Shown here one piece after another: positions 23,674 through 32,463 of a stretch of 64,000 nucleotides of DNA (within the stretch, counting starts at the first letter, position 1; each line of letters opens with the position of its first letter). The DNA comes from CAISTG01 sp964455185 (GTDB taxonomy: Bacteria > Patescibacteriota > Patescibacteriia > 2-01-FULL-39-33), in contig CAYVUR010000001.1 in the NCBI GenBank assembly GCA_964455185.1, positions 5,719-69,718 of the forward strand. The letters are read 5' to 3'. Below the pieces are notes generated by a model that made no database searches, had not been told where the DNA came from, and saw only the letters and a program-made list of their open reading frames with translations. The translations under genes were made by a program, and so were the position numbers.

Positions 23674-24447
23674 ATGGGAAAAATTATTTCCATCGTAAAT
23701 CAAAAAGGTGGAGTTGGTAAGACTACTACCTCAATTAATTTAGGCGCTTACTTAAGTTATTTTGGTAAGTCGGTACTTTTAGTTGATTTAGATCCTCAAA
23801 GCAATGCTACTTCCGGATTAGGCATATCTCGAGAACTAGATAAAGGAGTATATGAGGTATTAGCTGGACCTTATTCTTTTAAAGATGTTTTAACAAAAAC
23901 TAATCATGAAAATTATTTTTTAGCTCCCTCCACAACATCTTTAGCTGGAGCCAATGTTGAATTTGTTTCTCTTGATCGTAGAGAGTTTAGATTATATGAT
24001 AATCTTTTAGAAATTAAAAATGATTTTAATTATATAATTATTGATTGTCCTCCATCTTTAGGTTTGCTTACTTTAAATGGCCTTACAGCGGCTGATCAGA
24101 TTTTGATTCCAGTGCAAGCAGAATATTTTGCTTTAGAGGGATTGGGTCAATTAGTAGAAACAATTGGATTAATTAAAGAAAATTTAAAACCAGAATTAGA
24201 TATTTTAGGGGTAGTATTAACTATGTATGACAGTAGGTTTAAATTAGCTAATGATGTTTTACGTGAATTGTATAGTTATTTTCCTAATAAAATTTTTCGT
24301 TCAGTAATTCCTCGTAGCGTGCGTTTATCTGAAGCCCCTAGTTATGGTCAATCAATATTACAATATAACCCTAAATCTAAAGGAGCTAAAGCTTATGAAA
24401 GATTAGCTCGTGAATTTTTACATTTAACAGAATATTATGCCAATTAA
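23674..24447 (+). CDS. parA: Chromosome partitioning ATPase ParA/Soj
   Basis: 257 residues. The deviant Walker A KGGVGKTTTSINL is near residues 10-22, the Walker A' motif is VLLVDLDPQSNATSG and Walker B is YIIIDCPPSLG. It lacks the N-terminal helix-turn-helix of plasmid ParA, so it is of the chromosomal Soj type. It moves origin regions with ParB. Its stop overlaps the parB start by 11 bases, so the pair is translationally coupled. The likely leaderless start is discussed with the promoter. Confidence 0.96.
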   Translation: MGKIISIVNQKGGVGKTTTSINLGAYLSYFGKSVLLVDLDPQSNATSGLGISRELDKGVYEVLAGPYSFKDVLTKTNHENYFLAPSTTSLAGANVEFVSLDRREFRLYDNLLEIKNDFNYIIIDCPPSLGLLTLNGLTAADQILIPVQAEYFALEGLGQLVETIGLIKENLKPELDILGVVLTMYDSRFKLANDVLRELYSYFPNKIFRSVIPRSVRLSEAPSYGQSILQYNPKSKGAKAYERLAREFLHLTEYYAN

Positions 24448-25333
24448 AACTTCAGGATTAGGCAGAGGATTAGGTTCGTTAATACCTAATAAAAAAAATT
24501 TATCATTATCTGGTACGCCTAATAATTTAAGCGATTCTTTTTTTATTGAATCTTTAGAAACTAAAGAAAAAATTTGGGATTTGCCAGTAGATAAAATTTT
24601 ACCCAACCCAAATCAGCCTCGTCGCCAATTTGATGATACGTCTTTGAAAGAGCTTGCTGAATCAATTAAAGAACATGGAGTAATTCAACCGATAATTGTC
24701 GCCAAACAAGGGGATAATTGGCAACTAATAGCAGGAGAAAGACGTTTACGAGCTTCTAAAATTGCTGGTTTAAAAACAATTCCAGCAATAATTAGAGGTT
24801 TAACGGAACAAAAGAAAATGGAGATTGCTTTATTAGAAAATTTGCAAAGAGAAAATCTTAATGCTTTAGAAATTGCTTGGGCTTATCGCAAATTAATTGA
24901 TGAATTTAATTTAACTCATGAACAATTAGCTAAAAAGGTTGGTAAAAGTGCTAGCGTAATTCATAATCATTTACGTTTGCTTAATTTACATCCTGATGTA
25001 CAAGAAGCGATTTTGGCTGGACGACTTACTGAAGGTCATGCTAGAACTTTAGGTGGTCTTCCCTTAGAAGATCAACTTGAGGGTATGAAAAATATTTTGG
25101 AAAAGAAAATGACCGTAAGAGAAGCTGAAGCTTCCGCTAGAGCTATAGTAGCGGCTAAAAAAATTAGAAATTCAAGAGTATTTGATCCCGAATTAAAAGA
25201 TTATGAAGATCGAATAGCTACAGCATTAGGTACTCGAGTAGAAATTAGGAGGCGTAATGGTACGGGACAGATTACAATAAAATTTTTCAGTAATGATGAA
25301 TTAAAAGATATAGTAAATAAATTAATTAAATAA
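24437..25333 (+). CDS. parB: Chromosome partitioning protein ParB/Spo0J
   Basis: 298 residues. A GLGRGLGSLIP N-terminal motif (ParA contact) is present, then the CTPase/ParB core with NPNQPRRQFDD, GVIQPIIVAKQ and GERRLRASKIAG (about 57-115). A HTH of the KorB type follows (LTHEQLAKKVGKSASVIHNH), and there is a C-terminal dimer domain. It spreads on DNA from parS sites. I saw no perfect parS 16-mer in this window, so its loading site is probably elsewhere. Terminator at 25332. Confidence 0.96.
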   Translation: MPIKTSGLGRGLGSLIPNKKNLSLSGTPNNLSDSFFIESLETKEKIWDLPVDKILPNPNQPRRQFDDTSLKELAESIKEHGVIQPIIVAKQGDNWQLIAGERRLRASKIAGLKTIPAIIRGLTEQKKMEIALLENLQRENLNALEIAWAYRKLIDEFNLTHEQLAKKVGKSASVIHNHLRLLNLHPDVQEAILAGRLTEGHARTLGGLPLEDQLEGMKNILEKKMTVREAEASARAIVAAKKIRNSRVFDPELKDYEDRIATALGTRVEIRRRNGTGQITIKFFSNDELKDIVNKLIK

Positions 25334-25362
25334 AATAAGAACCATTACGGTTCTTATTTTTT
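25332..25362. terminator. Bidirectional terminator between parB and relA
   Basis: Perfect AAAATAAGAACC / GGTTCTTATTTT stem; it contains the relA stop codon on the other strand. Confidence 0.9.
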
Positions 25363-26883
25363 AAGTTTAATATTTTTTAATAATCTAAGCGGATCTTTAT
25401 TGCGATTAATTCCGGCTCTGATTTTACTTTTGGCCATTGATGTTTTAGCTATCTCTAACCAATCAGGATTAGGTGCTTTACGATTTTTGTCAGTTATGAT
25501 TTCTACAATATCTCCACTTTTTAATTGATAACCAAGATTAACTAACTGGTCATTAACTTTAGAACCTACACACTTATCGCCTAAATTACTGTGTACATGA
25601 TAAGCGAAATCAATAGGCGTCGCTCCTTCAGGAAGATCAATAACGTCTCCTTTAGGAGTAAAAACAAAAATTCTATTTTGAAAAATATCAAATTTTATTG
25701 TCTGTAAAAATTGATCATTATCTTTTATCTTTTTTTGCCATTCAATAAGTTCGTTAAGCCATTTCATATTTTTGGCATTTAATTTGCCACCGGTTTCTTT
25801 ATAATTCCAATGAGCGGCGATACCATATTCAGCTTGTTCATGCATTTCTTTGGTACGAATTTGAAATTCTACAATTTCACCATCATCAGCAAATACAGTA
25901 GTATGCAAAGACTGATAGCCATTAGGTTTAGGATTAGCGATATAATCTTTGATGCGTCCGGGCATAGGGCGATACATACTATGTAAAATTCCTAAAACAC
26001 TATAGCAATCAGTTACAGTAGGGACAATTAAACGTAAAGCAATTAAATCATAAACTCGTCCAATATCACGATTAATTTCTGGACGTAAGAGTTTTTTGTA
26101 TAAACTATAAAGATGTTTAGTGCGTCCTTGTAAAGAAATTTCATTGATTTTAATATTGCTTTGAGCTAGTTTTTTTATTACGTTATTTTTAATTTTTTCT
26201 AAATATTTTTCTTTAGCTCGATATTCTCCGGGTATTATTTTATTAATCCATTGGTAGTCCTCAGGATAAACATACTTGAAAGCTAAATCTTCTAATTCAC
26301 CTTTTATTTTTCCAATAGATAAACGGTCGGCAATTGGTGCATAAATTTCTAAAGTTTCTTTAGCGATACGAAGTTGTTTTTCAGGAGGTAAGGCATCTAA
26401 AGTTTTAAGATTATGTAATCTATCAGCAAATTTTATCAAAATTACTCTAATATCATCAGACATAGCAACAAACATTTTTCGCAGATTTTCTGCATATCGT
26501 TCCATGCCGCGATATTTTAATTGTCCTAGTTTAGTAATTCCAGCTACTAATTTAGCAGTATCATGTCCAAAGTTTTTTTCTATTTCTTCTAAAGTTCTGT
26601 TAGTATCTTCAGGAACATCATGTAATAAACCGGCTATTATAGTAGTTATATCTAATTTCATTTCAGCTAATTTTTGAGCTGTTGCTAATGGATGAATAAT
26701 ATAAGGTTCTCCAGAAACTCGAGTTTGACCCTTGTGAGCTTCAAAGGCAAAATCATAAGCAAGCTTAAGCATATCTAAATCATTTGTAATATCAGATTTA
26801 GAAATTAAATTGTCGATAACCTCATTTTTTTCAACTATTTTTAATAGTTTATCAAATTCTTTTTGAGGATTATTTGACCACAT
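25354..26883 (-). CDS. RelA/SpoT (p)ppGpp enzyme, short form
   Basis: Makes and/or removes the alarmone (p)ppGpp. 509 residues. The HD hydrolase domain has HPLATAQKLAEM and GLLHDVPEDT near residue 88. The synthetase domain has GRIKDYIANPKPNGYQSLHT and EFQIRTKEMHEQAEYGIAAH (about 310-360). A TGS domain follows (FVFTPKGDVIDLPEGATPID). The chain ends soon after TGS, so the helical, zinc-finger and ACT regions of full-length Rel (about 700-750 residues) are missing. Both catalytic halves look intact, so it is probably bifunctional but not controlled by the ribosome in the usual way. A DnaA-box-like site (TTATCTACA, one mismatch) lies just upstream. Confidence 0.92.
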   Translation of the reverse strand: MWSNNPQKEFDKLLKIVEKNEVIDNLISKSDITNDLDMLKLAYDFAFEAHKGQTRVSGEPYIIHPLATAQKLAEMKLDITTIIAGLLHDVPEDTNRTLEEIEKNFGHDTAKLVAGITKLGQLKYRGMERYAENLRKMFVAMSDDIRVILIKFADRLHNLKTLDALPPEKQLRIAKETLEIYAPIADRLSIGKIKGELEDLAFKYVYPEDYQWINKIIPGEYRAKEKYLEKIKNNVIKKLAQSNIKINEISLQGRTKHLYSLYKKLLRPEINRDIGRVYDLIALRLIVPTVTDCYSVLGILHSMYRPMPGRIKDYIANPKPNGYQSLHTTVFADDGEIVEFQIRTKEMHEQAEYGIAAHWNYKETGGKLNAKNMKWLNELIEWQKKIKDNDQFLQTIKFDIFQNRIFVFTPKGDVIDLPEGATPIDFAYHVHSNLGDKCVGSKVNDQLVNLGYQLKSGDIVEIITDKNRKAPNPDWLEIAKTSMAKSKIRAGINRNKDPLRLLKNIKLKK

Positions 26884-26927
26884 ATTATTTGTGGTTATTA
26901 TAGGTTATCTACAGAAGAAAGTCTAAT

Positions 26928-29105
26928 TTAATATTTTAACTTATCGGGTCGATGATAAGGGCAATTTTTATCAGAACATCTTTCAGGAATTGTTTTAGTT
27001 CCTTCCATCATTAATTTACCGCAGAGAGGACATAAATTACCAGTTGGCTTGCTTTTAATAATATTTTTACAAGCAGGATAATTACTACAGCTATAAAAAA
27101 TTCCATAATTACCATGTTTTTCTATTATTGTACCTTTTTTACATTCAGGACACTGAATTCCAGTATCAGCCTTTTTCATTTTTTCATTTTCTTTAGTTTC
27201 ATCTTTTTTAATAAATTTACATTTGGGATAATTAGAGCAAGCAATAAACTTTCCATATTTACCATCTCGTTCAATTAAATCTCCTTTACCACATTGAGGG
27301 CAAGTTTCACCTGTTGATTTAGGAGTTTCTAAAATTTTACCATCAAGCGTCATGGCGCCATTACAATCAGGAAATTTAGCGCAAGAATAAAATTTGCCGC
27401 CTCGTCCTAATTTAATAATCATAGCTCCGCCACAAATAGGACATTTAATATTTTCTGGAGCCTTACCTAAATCATTAAGTTTGGGGATTGATTTTTTGCT
27501 TTTAACTTCTTCTGTAAAAGGTTTATAAAAATTTTCTAAAACATGAATATAAGTCTCTTTACCTTGAGCAATTTCGTCAAGTTCATCCTCCATTTTAGCA
27601 GTAAAATTATCAGAAATATAATTTTTGAAATTATTATTAAGAAAATCACTGACAATTTCTCCAGTTTCCGTTGGTTTTAATGTTTTATTTTCTTTAATAA
27701 CATAGCCACGATCTTGAATAGTTTTAATAATAGTAGCATAAGTTGAGGGACGACCAATACCTCTTTTTTCTAATTCTTTAACTAGTCCAGCTTCAGTATA
27801 GCGATGCGGTGGTTCTGTTTGTTTGGCTAAAGATTCTATTTTTTCTAATTTTAATTTTTCTAATTCTTTGAATTGTGGCAGATTAATATCTTCATTTTTA
27901 GCTTTAGGATCAATTTTAAGCCAACCTTCAAAAATTATTCTACTTCCTTCTGCGATAAATTCTGGTAATTCATCTGCTTGGGCTATTATTTTTGTTTTTA
28001 AAATTTTAGCTTCTGACATTTGAGAAGCTATAGTTCTTTGCCAAATTAATTTGTATAATTTTTGTTCTTGAGAATTAGCTCCAGCATCAATAGTGGAAAA
28101 ATTAGTAGGACGAATAGCTTCATGAGCTTCTTGCGCATTTTTGCTTTTAGTTATAAATTTTTGTGGTTTAGCATACTCTTTGCTGTATTTTTCTATAATT
28201 AAATTATTTATTTCTTTCATTGCTTGTTCACTTAAAATTGTACTGTCAGTACGCATATAAGTGATATGGCCAGCTTCATAAAGTTTTTGTGCTAAACGCA
28301 TAGTAACAGCAGGAGAATATCCTAATCTTGAAGAAGCAACTTGTTGTAAAGTAGAGGTTGTAAAAGGAGCTTTGGCTCTGCGAATTGTTTCACTTTCTTC
28401 AATTTTAACTACTTTCCAAGACGATTTTTTAGCTTTGCTTAAAATTTCTTTTGCCTCAGTTTCTGTTTTGGCTATTTTTTGACATTTGAAATGAGCTAAT
28501 TGTTTTAATTCGCCAACAAAATCAGCTTCAATTTCCCAAAATTTTTCTGGAATAAAAGCACGAATTTCTTTTTCTCTTTCTACAATAATTCTTAAAGCAG
28601 GAGATTGAACTCTTCCAGCAGAAAGTCCATAACGAAGTTTTTGCCAAATTAATCCACTTAAATCATAACCAAAAAGACGATCAAGTACGCGTCTTGCTTC
28701 TTGAGCTTCTTTAAGATTTTCATCAATTTCTCGTGGATGTTTAATTGCCTCTAAAATAGCTGGTTTAGTTATCTCATAAAAAACAACTCTTTTAGGATTT
28801 TTTAATCCTACAGTTTCTTTAATGTGCCAAGCAATTGCTTCTCCTTCACGGTCAGGATCAGTAGCTAAAATTACTTCCTCTGCTTCTTGAGCTAGTTTTT
28901 TAATTTCAGCTACTGTTTTTTCTTTGCCGGGAGAAATTTCATAATGAGGCACAAATCCGGATTCTATATCAATAGCGTTTTTATTTGATTTAGGAAGGTC
29001 TCTAATATGACCAATACTAGCTTTAACAATATATTCATTATCTAAATATTTTGCTATAGTTTTTGCTTTAGAAGGAGATTCAACTATCATCAATTTTTTT
29101 GACAT
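26928..29105 (-). CDS. topA: DNA topoisomerase I
   Basis: Relaxes negative supercoils; 725 residues. The Toprim domain (MIVESPSKAKTIAKYL and TDPDREGEAIAWHI) is at the N-terminus. The active tyrosine lies in HITYMRTDST near residue 284, and the CAP-like core has RYTEAGLVKELEKRGIGRPS. Four C-terminal zinc ribbons start near residue 565 (CPICGG, CPQCGKG, CPECKKG, CPLCGK, each closed by a downstream Cys pair). It starts 5 bases after the dprA stop on the same strand, so the two are one operon, as in many bacteria (dprA-topA). Confidence 0.97.
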   Translation of the reverse strand: MSKKLMIVESPSKAKTIAKYLDNEYIVKASIGHIRDLPKSNKNAIDIESGFVPHYEISPGKEKTVAEIKKLAQEAEEVILATDPDREGEAIAWHIKETVGLKNPKRVVFYEITKPAILEAIKHPREIDENLKEAQEARRVLDRLFGYDLSGLIWQKLRYGLSAGRVQSPALRIIVEREKEIRAFIPEKFWEIEADFVGELKQLAHFKCQKIAKTETEAKEILSKAKKSSWKVVKIEESETIRRAKAPFTTSTLQQVASSRLGYSPAVTMRLAQKLYEAGHITYMRTDSTILSEQAMKEINNLIIEKYSKEYAKPQKFITKSKNAQEAHEAIRPTNFSTIDAGANSQEQKLYKLIWQRTIASQMSEAKILKTKIIAQADELPEFIAEGSRIIFEGWLKIDPKAKNEDINLPQFKELEKLKLEKIESLAKQTEPPHRYTEAGLVKELEKRGIGRPSTYATIIKTIQDRGYVIKENKTLKPTETGEIVSDFLNNNFKNYISDNFTAKMEDELDEIAQGKETYIHVLENFYKPFTEEVKSKKSIPKLNDLGKAPENIKCPICGGAMIIKLGRGGKFYSCAKFPDCNGAMTLDGKILETPKSTGETCPQCGKGDLIERDGKYGKFIACSNYPKCKFIKKDETKENEKMKKADTGIQCPECKKGTIIEKHGNYGIFYSCSNYPACKNIIKSKPTGNLCPLCGKLMMEGTKTIPERCSDKNCPYHRPDKLKY

Positions 29106-29109
29106 AATT

Positions 29110-30207
29110 TTATTTTTTAAGACTGAAATAATTTCCGCCTCCAGAATTTTTAATTAGTCCTTTTATTTCCAGTACTGATAATATGCTTGAAAGGACATTG
29201 ATTCTAATATTACAGATTTGGGCTATTTTGTCAATGTGAAGACTTTGATTTTTTAAAAGAAAAATAATATTTTTTTCTGTTTCAGTTAAATTTTGAGTAT
29301 TATCGCTTGATTTTGCTTTAATTAAATGACCAAGTTTTAAATCTTCTAAAATATCTGATATTTGAGTTACAGCTTTAGCTCCTTTTTTAATTAATTCATT
29401 GGTTCCTTCACAATAATGATTATAAATATTGCCAGGCACAGCATAGACATCACGGCCTTGGTCAAGAGCGCAATTAGCGGTTATTATAGTTCCTGATTCT
29501 TTTCCAGCTTCTATAATTAATACTGCTTTAGAAATTCCAGAAATAATACGGTTTCTTATGGCAAAATTACTTTTTAAAGTTATTGAACCTAGTGAGTTTT
29601 CTGAAATTAAACAGCCGCCTTTTTCTAAAATTTCTTGGGCTAATCGATGATTTGATTTAGGTCCAATATTTTTCCAGTTTAAATCTGAACCTAAAACAGC
29701 GGCAGTGAATCCGTTTTTAGTAATTGCTATTTTGTGAGCTAGGGCATCTATTCCAAAAGCCAAGCCAGAGATTATACCAATATTATAATAACTCAATTGA
29801 CTTACTAAATCTTCTACAACTCTTTGTCCATAAGAAGTATTTTTACGTGTACCAACTACCGCTAAACATGGTAAATAATTAATAGGTTTAATATCGCCTA
29901 AAAAATAAATAATAAAAGGCGGATCATAGATTTCTTTAAGTAATTTAGGATAATTATTATCTTCTATTGTCACCCAATTTATTCCCAACTTTTGTAATAG
30001 TTCAATTTCTTGATTAAGATCTATTTGATTACGTTGTTTAATAATTTCCTGACAGTCATTTTCTTTGATTCCCGAAGCTAAAAGTTCTGGAAAATTAGCT
30101 TTCCAAGCTAGTTCTAAATCTCCGAAAAAATCTTTAATAAGTTTAAATTTTATTGGACCTATTTGAGGTATCTTTGAAAAACCTATAAAATATTGGTCTT
30201 TTTGCAT
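29110..30207 (-). CDS. dprA: DNA processing protein DprA
   Basis: Loads RecA onto incoming single-stranded DNA during transformation; 365 residues. The helical N-terminal region (FSKIPQIGPIKFKLI) is followed by a Rossmann-like core with AVVGTRKNTSYG, GIISGLAFGIDALAH and AAVLGSDLNW, plus the GCLISEN segment. The C-terminal winged helix is seen as LTETEKNIIFLLKNQSLHID. Together with comF (54765) and recA it supports some natural DNA uptake, although com pilus genes are not in the window. It is divergent from the hairpin RNA at 30262. Confidence 0.95.
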   Translation of the reverse strand: MQKDQYFIGFSKIPQIGPIKFKLIKDFFGDLELAWKANFPELLASGIKENDCQEIIKQRNQIDLNQEIELLQKLGINWVTIEDNNYPKLLKEIYDPPFIIYFLGDIKPINYLPCLAVVGTRKNTSYGQRVVEDLVSQLSYYNIGIISGLAFGIDALAHKIAITKNGFTAAVLGSDLNWKNIGPKSNHRLAQEILEKGGCLISENSLGSITLKSNFAIRNRIISGISKAVLIIEAGKESGTIITANCALDQGRDVYAVPGNIYNHYCEGTNELIKKGAKAVTQISDILEDLKLGHLIKAKSSDNTQNLTETEKNIIFLLKNQSLHIDKIAQICNIRINVLSSILSVLEIKGLIKNSGGGNYFSLKK

Positions 30208-30227
30208 GATAATTTATTTGATTACCC

Positions 30228-30256
30228 TTGACATTTGGGGTTTGTTTTGTTAAAAT
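30228..30256 (+). promoter_or_regulatory. Promoter of the hairpin RNA
   Basis: TTGACA, 17 bases, TAAAAT. A start near 30263 falls right at the base of the 32-bp hairpin. Confidence 0.72.
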
Positions 30257-30261
30257 GCTAG

Positions 30262-30360
30262 CGTTAATAATGGTCATATTACTGTTTGCTAATCGGCGGT
30301 TATTGCCCCCCCTCCTGGCATTTTCTCGCCGCTTAGCAGGCAGTAATATGGCCATTATTT
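30262..30360 (+). ncRNA. Hairpin small RNA with a C-rich, anti-Shine-Dalgarno-like loop
   Basis: Arms 30267-30298 and 30327-30358 pair over about 32 bp with one mismatch. Three pairs are G-U when read on the plus strand and would be A-C mismatches on the other, so the RNA is plus-strand. Inside, TGCC/GGCA closes a nine-base apical loop CCCCCTCCT, which contains CCTCC, the core of the 16S anti-Shine-Dalgarno. T-rich sequence follows the stem, so the hairpin can also terminate its own transcript. A 17-bp-spaced promoter starts it. It does not match SRP RNA (no GGAAGCAGC), 6S or RNase P by eye. I know of no described family like this. Confidence 0.7.
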
Positions 30361-30370
30361 TATTAATTAC

Positions 30371-30394
30371 AAAAGCCGGTAATTCCGGCTTTAG
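30371..30394 (-). terminator. Terminator of the der-pth transcript
   Basis: AAAGCCGG / CCGGCTTT with loop AATTA; on the minus strand it is followed by TTTTG, 20 bases after the pth stop. Confidence 0.7.
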
Positions 30395-30414
30395 CCCTCC
30401 TTAATACTTTTAAA

Positions 30415-30990
30415 CTAATTGTATTTATTCATTGCTTTACTTATTGACGATTTAATTATTTCTATAGCTGCTTCTGTTGCTAAATTTGTTTGTGTTTCAA
30501 TAATTTTTAATTCATTTTTAGTAAATCTGCTTAATACATAATCAGCGGCTCCAATAATTTTTTTTCTTTCTGTAGCTATTCCTATTTTAATACGACAAAA
30601 CTTTTTTGTTCCTAAAGACTCGATAATTGATTTAATACCATTATGTCCTCCAGCTGAAGAATTAAAAGAAATTCTTATTTTTCCTAAAGGTAAATCGATA
30701 TCATCATGTATAACTATAATATTATCACTTTCTATTTTGTAGAAATTAGTTATCGCCGCTACTGACTTGCCAGAATTATTCATAAAAGTTAGCGGTTTTG
30801 CTAAAATTATTTTGTCTTGATTTTCATTTTTATAGGAAACGCTGCTTATTTCAGCTAAAAATTTAGAAACTTGTTTGAATTTAGGAGCAGCTAAAAAATG
30901 AGCTATTTTATCAATAGTTATAAAACCTATATTGTGCCAAGTATTTTTATATTTAATTCCAGGATTACCTAAACCTATTATTAATTTCAT
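30415..30990 (-). CDS. pth: Peptidyl-tRNA hydrolase
   Basis: Frees tRNA from peptidyl-tRNA dropped by ribosomes. 191 residues. The catalytic histidine is in GNPGIKYKNTWHNIGF near residue 20. KPLTFMNNSGKSVAAI (about 66-80) and VIHDDIDLPLGKIR (about 93-106, with the key Asp) are present, then GGHNGIKSIIESLG. It follows der by 2 bases, so the two are co-transcribed. TAG stop. Confidence 0.97.
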   Translation of the reverse strand: MKLIIGLGNPGIKYKNTWHNIGFITIDKIAHFLAAPKFKQVSKFLAEISSVSYKNENQDKIILAKPLTFMNNSGKSVAAITNFYKIESDNIIVIHDDIDLPLGKIRISFNSSAGGHNGIKSIIESLGTKKFCRIKIGIATERKKIIGAADYVLSRFTKNELKIIETQTNLATEAAIEIIKSSISKAMNKYN

Positions 30991-30992
30991 AA

Positions 30993-32351
30993 TTATTTTT
31001 TATCTTCTTTCCATTTTTTTAATTCAATCTGTATTGGTGTTCCGATAATTTTAAATTTTTCTCTTAAGTTATTCTGTAAGAAACGAATATAAGAAAAATG
31101 TAAAATAGTTGGATCATTAACATAAATAATAAAATGAGGTGGATTAGTGCTGTTTTGAATAATTTCATAAATATAAGGATTTTTTAATCCTTTGCCTCTT
31201 GAAGGTTTATGTTGTTTAATTTTTTGTTTTAAAAATTTATCTAATTGGCTATCAGTAATTTTAATTTCTCTAGCTTCTTTTATTTGTATAGCTAAATCAA
31301 GTAATTTATGAGTGCGTAAATTTTCTTTGGCAGAAATAAATATTAAAGGAGCCCACCACAAATAAGGGAAAGATTTACGATAGAAATCTTCATACTCTTT
31401 TATAGTATTGGTTTTTTTATTTTTTATAAGATCCCATTTATTAGCGACAATAATTACTGATTTGCCTGATTCTAAAATAGTTTGAGTGATTTTTTTGTCT
31501 TGAGCATCTATTTTTTTATTACATTCAGTAATTAAAATAGCTACATCACAATTATTAAGAGCATCAAGTGATTTTTTTATAGATTTTTTTTCTAAGGAAT
31601 TTGGTTTAATTTTATTTTTTTTCCTAATTCCTGCTGTATCAATGATTAAAAATTTTTTATTTTTATAAAAAAATTCAGTATCATGAGCTTCTCGAGTAGT
31701 GTGAGCTATATCGCTGACAATAACTCTTTCTTCGCCTAAAATTGAATTAAGTAAAGATGATTTACCAACGTTAGGTTTACCAATTATAGCTATTTTAATA
31801 TCTGGTTTAGTGATTTCTTTTTCTGATATTTTTTTATTAGGTAATTTTTTTAAAATTTTATCCAATAAATCTCCTGTACCAGATCCAGAAGAGGCGCTAA
31901 CATTTATCGGTTCCCCTAATCCTAAACAATAAATACTATTATCGTATTTTTTAAATTTTGCTGTTTCAGCTTTATTTCCGACAAGAATAATTTTATTTTT
32001 AAATCCTTCATTAATTAATTTTTTAGCTAAACTTTTATCAACTGGAGTGGCGCCTTCTATTAAGTCTATAACAAATAATATTAAGTCAGATTCATTTATT
32101 GCTTTTTGAGCTTGTTTAATTATTCCTTCGCTGATAGTTTTAGGAATTTTTTCATCAATATCTAATCCACCAGTATCAATTAGTTGAAATTTTTTTCCTC
32201 GCCATGAAACTAAACCAATATTGCGATCTCGAGTTGTTCCTGAAATTGAAGAAACTAAAGCTTTTTCTTGTTCAATCAATCGATTGAAAAGAGTTGATTT
32301 GCCAACATTAGCTCGTCCGATTATAGCAACTTTGGGTAAAGTTTCAGACAT
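30993..32351 (-). CDS. der: GTPase Der (EngA)
   Basis: Ribosome-assembly GTPase with two tandem G domains; 452 residues. The first P-loop is GRANVGKST near residue 12, with DTGGLD as its G3. The second is GKPNVGKSS near 192, with DTAGIRKKNKI as its G3 and NKWDLI as G4. The C-terminal KH-like domain ends in the usual basic tail. The G4 of the first domain is GNKAE, slightly off the NKxD consensus (normally NKAD/NKID), as seen in this family. It lies upstream of pth on the same transcript. Confidence 0.97.
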   Translation of the reverse strand: MSETLPKVAIIGRANVGKSTLFNRLIEQEKALVSSISGTTRDRNIGLVSWRGKKFQLIDTGGLDIDEKIPKTISEGIIKQAQKAINESDLILFVIDLIEGATPVDKSLAKKLINEGFKNKIILVGNKAETAKFKKYDNSIYCLGLGEPINVSASSGSGTGDLLDKILKKLPNKKISEKEITKPDIKIAIIGKPNVGKSSLLNSILGEERVIVSDIAHTTREAHDTEFFYKNKKFLIIDTAGIRKKNKIKPNSLEKKSIKKSLDALNNCDVAILITECNKKIDAQDKKITQTILESGKSVIIVANKWDLIKNKKTNTIKEYEDFYRKSFPYLWWAPLIFISAKENLRTHKLLDLAIQIKEAREIKITDSQLDKFLKQKIKQHKPSRGKGLKNPYIYEIIQNSTNPPHFIIYVNDPTILHFSYIRFLQNNLREKFKIIGTPIQIELKKWKEDKK

Positions 32352-32439
32352 ATAAATATAATATCAATAAATTTTAATGATAACAACTTTTTTATTTTTT
32401 TAATGATTTTTATTATTATTTTTTTATATATTAGTTTCG

Positions 32440-32448
32440 TGTTATAAT
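32440..32448 (+). promoter_or_regulatory. Extended -10 element upstream of the FemAB-like gene
   Basis: TGTTATAAT ending 15 bases before the ATG at 32464; no recognisable -35. Confidence 0.5.
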
Positions 32449-32463
32449 ATTAAAAATAAAAAA

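Noticed and set aside
23600..25333. parS site near parAB
   Set aside because: No TGTTTCACGTGAAACA-like 16-mer seen in the region.
30143..30355. Minus-strand 70-codon frame across the hairpin RNA and the dprA start
   Set aside because: It follows the hairpin arms, is highly basic and overlaps dprA; wobble pairs and the promoter support an RNA on the other strand.
30262..30360. SRP RNA, 6S RNA or RNase P RNA for the hairpin
   Set aside because: No GGAAGCAGC/GGUCAGG SRP core, no 6S central bubble and too short for RNase P.
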